Part shown: piece after piece, positions 32,754-38,184 of the stretch
Position numbering within the stretch: position 1 is the stretch's first letter
Layout: every line of letters starts with the position of its first letter
Assembly: GCA_963205105.1 (NCBI GenBank)
Contig: CAUJJW010000309.1
Location: 1 to 38,184, forward strand
Direction: 5' to 3'
Source of the DNA: Verrucomicrobiota bacterium
Lineage (GTDB): Bacteria > Verrucomicrobiota > Verrucomicrobiia > Limisphaerales > CAIMTB01
DNA: 38,184 nt
Made by a program: the position numbers and the translations under genes
The notes under the pieces: generated by a model
Databases searched by the model: none
What the model was told of the DNA's origin: nothing
What the model saw: the letters and a program-made list of their open reading frames with translations, nothing else

Positions 32754-34835
32754 ATGAAACACAATCCGGTCAGGCTCCTGATGCTCAGTTGCCTTTGCTT
32801 GATGTGCAATGTCGGTACTACACTCGGCGCACCACCAAGCGGAGAACGCACCATCACGGCTGCTGAGATCACTACAGACTTCGTTTCCTTCGAGGCTCAA
32901 GTCGGCGATGCGGGCCAGTTCACGTGGTGGTTACCCACAGGGGCGCTGGAGTATGTCTTGCCAATCTCCGCCGGAATCGTTGTGGACCCGACGCGTCCCG
33001 AGCTAATGCGCCCGCTCCAGGACGGCTCTCCTTGGTCGCTCACAGAACTTCCGGCATTGGGCCTGCTTTCTAACGATCAACTGCTGGTCTTCATCGTCCC
33101 TTGGCCGCATTACGCGGAACTGATCGTCACCAATCGCCTGGGCATCCGGTTTTCATTGCCTAAAGGGCGGCTCTCCGCCGCGCCTGTCGGCATTGTTGCC
33201 CAGCGCCGCGCCCGGGATCCGCTGGAGGTCGCGCGCGGTTTTCGGGAATGGCGACGCACCGCCGGGGACACCGGCGCCATCCCCCGGCCGCGAACGCTCA
33301 CGCAAAAGTTGGCCGAGTTGCCGAGATCAAATGGCTTACTGGGTGCGCCCCACTTCTACCTTTGGGGACCGGCCCTGTTCAGTCGCCACGATGTTTCCAG
33401 GAACAATTGGGTACCGTTCGCTAAAGCGCTGCGCAGCGCTCAGCCCGAAAGCTTCGGAAGCAGGCTGGCGAGAATCGTCGAAAGTGACAAGCGGACTGCG
33501 CTTCAGGAGTTGGCTGCAGCCGAATGGCCGATGGACTACCTCACGATCGAGGTGGCCGGCGTCATCGACACGGCGCTGGCAGGACGCGATCTGCTCAGGC
33601 AAGATCCCGAAGTGCCTGCGGCGGAATTAATTCGCAGCAATAAAAAGGCGCTGGCCGACGCCTTCGGGATATACCTCAATCCGCCGGAATCCTGGGGAGA
33701 TGGACTATCCACGTCCCTGCTGACTTCGCTTCATGAAGCGGGCATCAACCGGGCGCTTCTGGTGCTAAGTGACTTTTATGGTCGATCATTCCGGCCCGAC
33801 GTTGTCGCGCAGGCGGAAAAGTTTGGATACTTGATCGGGCCTTACGATTCCTACCATTCAGTCCACTCGCCTGCAGCAGGTCCGAATGACACATGGGAGA
33901 CAGCCCAGTTCGATCGCGCCGCCTACGAGCAGGGCCGCGTCATCAATGCCGACGGATCGGGACATGGGGGATTCAAGAAGCGAGGTTATCACCTTTCGCC
34001 ACAAGCTGCCTGGCCGTATGTTCAGGAGCGTGTCGGTCGGATGGTCCGACAAGCTTCTTACTCCGCTTGGTTCATCGATTGCGATGCTACTGCGGAGTGC
34101 TTCGACGATTTTAGCCCCGACCATCCGGCTACTCGCATCGAGGATACCAGGTTGCGGCGGCAGCGCCTCGGCTGGCTAGAGTCGAAGCACCGAATGGTGG
34201 TCGGCAGCGAGGGGGGGTCGGTTCTTTTCGCCGACGTGATTCACTTTGGCCACGGAGTCCACACGCCTTACATTGGACATCTCGATCCTTCCTTTCGCGA
34301 TCCACAAAGCCCCTACTATTTGGGACGGCACTGGCCGCCCGATTCACCGGACCAGTCCTTCAAACCTGTTCCATTACCGCCGTCCCTAAAGACCCCTTAC
34401 TTCGATCCTACTGTGCGAATTCCGCTCTACCGGGCAGCGCTGGGGGATGAATTAGTCGGGGCGCATCACTGGAGCTTCGACTCATTGAAGCTCGCTGACG
34501 TCAAAGTGATACGTGAACTAATGGAAATTCTCTATGTGGTGCCGCCCATGTATCATTTGAACCGAGACACGTGGCCAAAACGACGCGATGAGGTCCTTCG
34601 GCATCTGGCTTATTGGGGGCCGCTGCACCGAGAACTTGCGACTGTTCCATTGGAGGGCTTCACATGCCTTAGCGCTGACCGACTTGTTCAGCGGACAATT
34701 TTTCATCGAAAAGGCAGCAAGATCACAATCACAGTGAACTTTGGCGGCAAAGCCCAAGTGGGCTATGCGCCGTATTCGGCGACGGTAAGCGGCCTACCCT
34801 CAATGCCAAAGCAAGTGTTTGCCGCACGGGAATAG
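32754..34835 (+). CDS. Exported glycoside hydrolase-like protein (GH101/DUF5696-like)
   Basis: A 693-residue protein with signal peptide LLMLSCLCLMCNVGTTLG. After an N-terminal beta region there is a TIM-barrel-like core: INRALLVLSDFYGRSFRPDV, then IGPYDSYHSVHSP, then SAWFIDCDATAECFDDFSPD, and LESKHRMVVGSEGGSVLFAD. The 'YDSYHSVH' and 'D-C-D-A-T' motifs recall GH101 endo-alpha-N-acetylgalactosaminidases and DUF5696 proteins, in which an Asp at the latter place is the nucleophile. The match is by eye, so the exact family and substrate are open. Confidence 0.5.
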   Translation: MKHNPVRLLMLSCLCLMCNVGTTLGAPPSGERTITAAEITTDFVSFEAQVGDAGQFTWWLPTGALEYVLPISAGIVVDPTRPELMRPLQDGSPWSLTELPALGLLSNDQLLVFIVPWPHYAELIVTNRLGIRFSLPKGRLSAAPVGIVAQRRARDPLEVARGFREWRRTAGDTGAIPRPRTLTQKLAELPRSNGLLGAPHFYLWGPALFSRHDVSRNNWVPFAKALRSAQPESFGSRLARIVESDKRTALQELAAAEWPMDYLTIEVAGVIDTALAGRDLLRQDPEVPAAELIRSNKKALADAFGIYLNPPESWGDGLSTSLLTSLHEAGINRALLVLSDFYGRSFRPDVVAQAEKFGYLIGPYDSYHSVHSPAAGPNDTWETAQFDRAAYEQGRVINADGSGHGGFKKRGYHLSPQAAWPYVQERVGRMVRQASYSAWFIDCDATAECFDDFSPDHPATRIEDTRLRRQRLGWLESKHRMVVGSEGGSVLFADVIHFGHGVHTPYIGHLDPSFRDPQSPYYLGRHWPPDSPDQSFKPVPLPPSLKTPYFDPTVRIPLYRAALGDELVGAHHWSFDSLKLADVKVIRELMEILYVVPPMYHLNRDTWPKRRDEVLRHLAYWGPLHRELATVPLEGFTCLSADRLVQRTIFHRKGSKITITVNFGGKAQVGYAPYSATVSGLPSMPKQVFAARE

Positions 34836-34840
34836 GGACA

Positions 34841-35581
34841 ATGAATGCTCAGCGAAATCGCCGGAGCGAAAGCCGGCCGGTCGCCCCAGTTACCAGTTCG
34901 GACGTCGATTGCCGACCGCGTCGGTCGGTTCTGCCGTTGGGGAGGGTCTTGAAAAGGACCATCAGCGTCTTCATCGGGGCTCTACTCATTGGCGCGGTGA
35001 CTGCCGCGGACGTCGCGCCGCTGGAGGCCAGATCGGATGCGCGGGCGGGACAAATCAGAGTCGTCCCCGCATCGGATCGTCTTCTCAGAAAGGCGGCCGA
35101 GCGGGAGGACACTTTGGGCAGATTGCTCAAGGCAGCTCAACCCACGATCGGAGTGCCCTATAAATGGGGAGGGACGCGAATGGACAAGGGGGTTGATTGC
35201 TCCAACTATACATGGCAGCTCTACCGTTCTCTCGGCACGGAGTATGATGGATTCTTGAGCACCATGGCAATGTCCAGGCTGCAACGAGCCAATGACCTTC
35301 GCAAGATTTCCTTCGAGGAAGCGCTGCCTGGGGATCTCTTGGTTTATGGGCATCGAGACAGGGTGGGAAGATGGAGAGGCCATGTCGTGATCTTGGTCGA
35401 TAAGGAGGGTGACATCACCGGCCACAAAGGCTTGGTGCTTGGGGCGCACGGAGCGAGCATCGGTGAGGTGCAGTACGTGACGTACACTGGTTTCGACAAA
35501 GGGTATTTCAAGGATCCTCAGATGCGCCTCGCCAATGTCTTGCGGGTCGCTGGTACACATCAGAAGACTGATCTAGACTAA
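34841..35581 (+). CDS. NlpC/P60-type peptidoglycan endopeptidase
   Basis: A 246-residue protein. The NlpC/P60 triad is visible: Cys 120 in WGGTRMDKGVDCSNYTWQLY, His 181 in RWRGHVVILVD, and a third polar site at His 203 (GAHGASIG). Such enzymes cut peptide bridges in peptidoglycan. The first 36 residues before KRTISVFIGALLIGAVTAA are basic and do not fit a signal peptide; a TTG at 34949, with GGAGG close upstream, would place this hydrophobic segment at the N-terminus. It starts five bases after the hydrolase-like gene, so the two may be co-transcribed. Confidence 0.78.
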   Translation: MNAQRNRRSESRPVAPVTSSDVDCRPRRSVLPLGRVLKRTISVFIGALLIGAVTAADVAPLEARSDARAGQIRVVPASDRLLRKAAEREDTLGRLLKAAQPTIGVPYKWGGTRMDKGVDCSNYTWQLYRSLGTEYDGFLSTMAMSRLQRANDLRKISFEEALPGDLLVYGHRDRVGRWRGHVVILVDKEGDITGHKGLVLGAHGASIGEVQYVTYTGFDKGYFKDPQMRLANVLRVAGTHQKTDLD

Positions 35582-35669
35582 TCCGTTCCCCAAGCCGGTC
35601 GCGGCAGCCAACCGCCGTTGAGCCCGTACCCCGAGCCTTGCGTCTTGGCGGCGTAGGCTGAGCTGGTCG

Positions 35670-36212
35670 TTACGCCTCACCTCGGATCAACCCTTTCTCA
35701 ATCAATGCCGCCCGCATTTCGTTGGCGAGGGTGATGACGCTGGCGAGGTCGGTGGCTGCGGCTTGGTTGGCGTTGGCCCGCTGGACGGTTGGCGGCGCAC
35801 CGTGGAAGCCGACCATCGAGGACGTGCGCGCCCCCACCTGACCCTCCCACGACAGTAATCCGGCGTGGCGCTTCAGCCCTCCGTCCGTTGTGTTCAGGAT
35901 CAGGTAATCGGTCGGGAACGTCCCGCTCGCCGGGTCGGCGGTGACGGTGGCGGGTGTGATCTGCCGCCAGGTCCCGGGCGTGCCGGCAACGGTGCAGAGG
36001 AACTCCGCCCCATTCTGGTCGCGCCAGAAGTCGCCGACGTTCCAGGCTCTAGAGGTCGGAGGGCCGTTCAGCGTGTTCGGAATTCCGTTCTGGTAGGTAG
36101 GGACGCGGCGGAAGAGTTCTTCGCTGGCGATGACCCAGTTCTGCTGGGACAGCGCGACGAAGCTGACGGCGTCGGTCACATTGAACAGTCGTCCGGAGGC
36201 GATGGTGCTCAT
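35670..36212 (-). CDS. Phage tail-associated protein-like (hypothetical)
   Basis: A 180-residue protein, minus strand, from ATG 36212 with GAGGAAA just upstream. It has no signal peptide. NVGDFWRDQNGAEFLCTVAG followed by TPGTWRQITP is the carbohydrate-binding-like or tail-fibre type repeat found in phage virion proteins, and the C-terminus is a helix (LANEMRAALIEKGLIRGEA). It overlaps the preceding gene by ATGA. No capsid, portal or terminase genes are near, so it is an orphan or remnant of a prophage. Confidence 0.55.
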   Translation of the reverse strand: MSTIASGRLFNVTDAVSFVALSQQNWVIASEELFRRVPTYQNGIPNTLNGPPTSRAWNVGDFWRDQNGAEFLCTVAGTPGTWRQITPATVTADPASGTFPTDYLILNTTDGGLKRHAGLLSWEGQVGARTSSMVGFHGAPPTVQRANANQAAATDLASVITLANEMRAALIEKGLIRGEA

Positions 36213-36739
36213 GCTTTCCTCACGGTGATCTCGTCGAAATTGAGGCTGCGCAGGCCGGCCAAGGAGTAGTAGGCCCGCAACGTGAAGTCGGTCTCGGCGC
36301 CCAGCAGCGCCACGAGTTGGGTGTTGGGGATCGTCACGGGGGCGGAATTTCCAACGAAGGCGAGCTCGCCCTTCAGCGTCCCGCCCGTGGTCAGGACCTG
36401 GAGCACCGTGGCATCGGCACTGCAATCGAGGTTCTGGGTGACGTTGAACCCGAACCGCAGTTCGCTGGTCGGCGTCCAGTTGACGGTGATGTCCTGCCCG
36501 GTGGTGTAGGTAGGGTGATCACCGTCCTCGAACACTCGAAGGTTGGTCGGTGCCGCGGTACGCTGCGCTCGCTTCTGGATCGTGACGCCGATCTCGGGCA
36601 CGCCAGCGAGGTGGACATCGAGCGAGGAAGCACGACGCTCGAGAGTCCGATAACGGTTAGCCGCGCTCGGAGGTTCAGCTGGAGGATATGGTGATGGGTG
36701 GGAATTCCGTCGCTGCAGACTCAGGCTTTGCGGTATCAA
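36209..36739 (-). CDS. Phage tail protein fragment-like (probably 5'-truncated)
   Basis: The frame of 176 codons contains YRTLERRASSLDVHLAGV and LRVFEDGDHPTYTTGQDITV, followed by ITVNWTPTSELRFGFNV and FTLRAYYSLAGLRSLNFDEI. This is the fibronectin-like end of large phage tail-tip or baseplate proteins. The N-terminal 30 residues (Pro/Ser/Arg rich) do not look like a real start, so the gene is likely the 3' end of a longer one, cut near 36650. It overlaps the next gene by ATGA. Confidence 0.5.
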   Translation of the reverse strand: MIPQSLSLQRRNSHPSPYPPAEPPSAANRYRTLERRASSLDVHLAGVPEIGVTIQKRAQRTAAPTNLRVFEDGDHPTYTTGQDITVNWTPTSELRFGFNVTQNLDCSADATVLQVLTTGGTLKGELAFVGNSAPVTIPNTQLVALLGAETDFTLRAYYSLAGLRSLNFDEITVRKA

Positions 36740-36753
36740 TCTCCGACTTCAGC

Positions 36754-36996
36754 ATGAACCCGATCCGGCGCCATTTCTGGCCAACTTTGGCCAGCGTTCT
36801 TGCATCCGTTCAGCTGGGGGTAATCGCGGATCCAGGGGCGACGAATCCGCCCCTGCCACTGCGCGTTCTGCTCCTGAGCGGGCAGAACAACGACACTCCA
36901 CTCGGCAAATCGCCCGCCCAACTTCAGTCGCCCGGCAGGAATGCCGCCGGCGACACGGACTGGGTGCTGCTGCTCGAGTCCACGATTTCCAGGTGA
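36754..36996 (+). pseudogene. ThuA-like protein fragment with signal peptide
   Basis: ATG 36754 opens 80 codons: a signal-like N-terminus (RRHFWPTLASVLASVQLGVI) followed by PPLPLRVLLLSGQNND. The latter resembles the first strand of ThuA-domain proteins ('VLLLTGQNNH'), which are common in this type of genome. The remainder is not similar and stops early, so it is probably a truncated copy. The call is uncertain because the evidence is one short motif. Confidence 0.35.
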
Positions 36997-37048
36997 TGAA
37001 TCGCATTCTCCATACGGTCCTCCGCTGGATCGAAAGAAGGGATGCGCG

Positions 37049-38092
37049 ATGACCCGACGCGAGTTCATGGCTGGGAGCGCTGTCTGGGGTGCGGCCCTTT
37101 CGTTCCCGACCGCTCTACAAGGCGCCGAAGCACCGCCGGTTTTCCCAAGCAGGGGTTACTATCTCTGCTTTATGCGCATGCCCACCTTCGGACTCCCCGT
37201 GTGGCGGGCGATCCTCGACGGTGCGGCCGAGGATGGCGTGAACACGGTCATCCTCTGGATGGGGGGCGCGTTTCGCTCCCAGCGGTATCCCATCACCTGG
37301 CAGTGGGCCAGGGATCACGAGAATGTGAAGGCCGACTTTGGCGTGGAACTCATTCGGCACGCGCATCGGCGCGGCATCCAGGTACTGCTCGGTTTCACGC
37401 CATTCGGTTACGACGGCGTGAATCAGCTTCCCTTGGAGAAGCCGGAATTGAAGGCCTTGGGCCAGGATGGCCAACCGGTTCGTAAATTCGGCATCGGCTG
37501 CTGGGGCTGGAACCTTTGCCCGGCCAAGCCGGAGTCACAGCGGTTCATGCGCGAGTATGTTCGCGAGATGGCGTTCGAATTCTATCCGGAGGCGGACGGT
37601 CTGTTCGTCGAGTCCAGTGACTACGCCGTCTGCCACTGCGCGGAGTGCGGGCCGGAGTTCTTCGATCGCGAGTTTGCCTTCGTCCGTGCCATCTCCGACG
37701 AGGTCTGGGCGCGACGGGCCGAGGCCACGGTGGTGGTCTACCCACACTACTTCTCGGGCGCGAAACTCCGCTTCTCGTTCGGGGATGCGACCGCCTCACG
37801 ACAGCCATTCGATCCGCGCTGGACGTTGTTTTTCACTCCTCACAGCGCCCCCCTGGAACCCTCGCTCATCGCACGGGCGCGCGGCGCGTGGTGGTGGAAC
37901 GAGGCGCCAAGCCGGTTCGATATCGCCGGCATTCGTGCAGGTGTCCAGAAGGCCCGCGAAGCCAGGTGCAGCGGCTATGTGCCTTCCCTCGAATGTTACA
38001 CTTACGTTCAGACCCACGAGGAATTCGGTGAACCCTGGCTTAACAGCCCGTTAAAAAAGTGCCGTTTCGGACTTGGAAAGTTATCCGGCTAA
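37049..38092 (+). CDS. Tat-exported protein with TIM-barrel-like core, unknown function
   Basis: A 347-residue protein from ATG 37049, with a twin-arginine signal TRREFMAGSAVWGAALSFPT. The body has LDGAAEDGVNTVILWMGGAF, LIRHAHRRGIQVLLGFTPFG, EADGLFVESSDYAVCHCAEC, and RGAWWWNEAPSRFDIAGIRA, consistent with a glycosidase-type barrel; Glu in LFVESSDY could be catalytic. I do not recognise a named family. The last residues (after EPWLNS) may be derived from the insertion sequence that begins just downstream, so the native C-terminus could be lost. Confidence 0.6.
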   Translation: MTRREFMAGSAVWGAALSFPTALQGAEAPPVFPSRGYYLCFMRMPTFGLPVWRAILDGAAEDGVNTVILWMGGAFRSQRYPITWQWARDHENVKADFGVELIRHAHRRGIQVLLGFTPFGYDGVNQLPLEKPELKALGQDGQPVRKFGIGCWGWNLCPAKPESQRFMREYVREMAFEFYPEADGLFVESSDYAVCHCAECGPEFFDREFAFVRAISDEVWARRAEATVVVYPHYFSGAKLRFSFGDATASRQPFDPRWTLFFTPHSAPLEPSLIARARGAWWWNEAPSRFDIAGIRAGVQKAREARCSGYVPSLECYTYVQTHEEFGEPWLNSPLKKCRFGLGKLSG

Positions 38093-38114
38093 TGCGCAGC
38101 ATAAGTGCAGCGAT

Positions 38115-38184
38115 ATGGCACTCGGACAACGCGCCCCACAGCGACAGGAGGAACTCTTCGTCGCCACCCGCTCCATCGCCCAAG
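38115..38184 (+). mobile_element. Start of an insertion-sequence transposase (partial)
   Basis: ATG 38115 opens a frame to the right edge: MALGQRAPQRQEELFVATRS. This start resembles the N-termini of IS5/IS1182-type transposases ('M..G.R...Q..L...T'). The A-run sequence GTTAAAAAAGTGCCG at about 38049-38063 could be part of the left terminal repeat. The element is cut by the window end, so neither family nor repeat can be confirmed. Confidence 0.45.

Overview
The window is a gene-dense, GC-rich bacterial chromosome segment with Gram-negative envelope genes (several outer-membrane beta-barrels and lipoproteins). The mix of a Tat-exported TIM-barrel protein, a lipase-like protein of the 'GCASPIG' lipoprotein family, MGH1/GH63-type glucosidase, DUF2950 and YSC84 proteins points to the PVC group, most likely Verrucomicrobiota. 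That is a judgement from gene style; there is no rRNA or marker gene here to prove it.

Layout. The left edge (1-768, minus strand) holds a DGC-domain zinc protein translationally coupled to a NorE/CoxIII-type subunit that runs off the window, next to decayed sequence (about 769-1310). A three-gene signalling set follows on the plus strand: a large membrane histidine kinase with a periplasmic binding-protein-like sensor (1438-4218), a FixJ/LuxR-type response regulator (4215-4835) and a stand-alone receiver (4976-5383) preceded by a perfect palindrome that could be the regulator's operator.

From 5392 to about 20 kb comes a long, tightly packed plus-strand array, the most interesting part: a rhodanese interrupted by an in-frame TGA, a glycyl radical enzyme (GRE) with an unusual active site, a phosphofructokinase-fold protein with many altered catalytic residues, the radical SAM activase, a CoA-disulfide reductase/rhodanese fusion, a Ca2+/H+ antiporter-family protein, a DszB-like desulfinase with the Cys/His/Arg catalytic set intact, an intact second rhodanese, two BASS-family transporters, an outer-membrane channel-like protein, a SulP sulfate-type transporter and another outer-membrane protein. 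Read together this looks like an oxygen-independent organosulfur pathway: a GRE modifies or cleaves a substrate, a desulfinase releases sulfite, rhodanese and CoADR modules handle sulfane sulfur, and several transporters move organic anions and sulfate. The substrate and the pathway as a whole are inference; the GRE does not carry the Cys-x-Glu signature of the known sulfonate lyases.

The right third is more ordinary: a DUF2254 membrane protein, a GH63/MGH1-type glucosidase and a glucose-dehydrogenase-like enzyme in one operon (21089-26285); then envelope genes (DUF3313 lipoprotein, FadL-type porin, lipase-like hydrolase, YSC84 protein, a small exported protein, a frameshifted DUF2950 gene); then an eroded accessory zone with a Cys-rich gene remnant, a GH101/DUF5696-like hydrolase, an NlpC/P60 peptidase, two minus-strand phage-tail-like genes, a ThuA-like fragment, a Tat-exported protein and the start of an insertion-sequence transposase at the right edge. 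I saw no tRNA, rRNA or CRISPR array.
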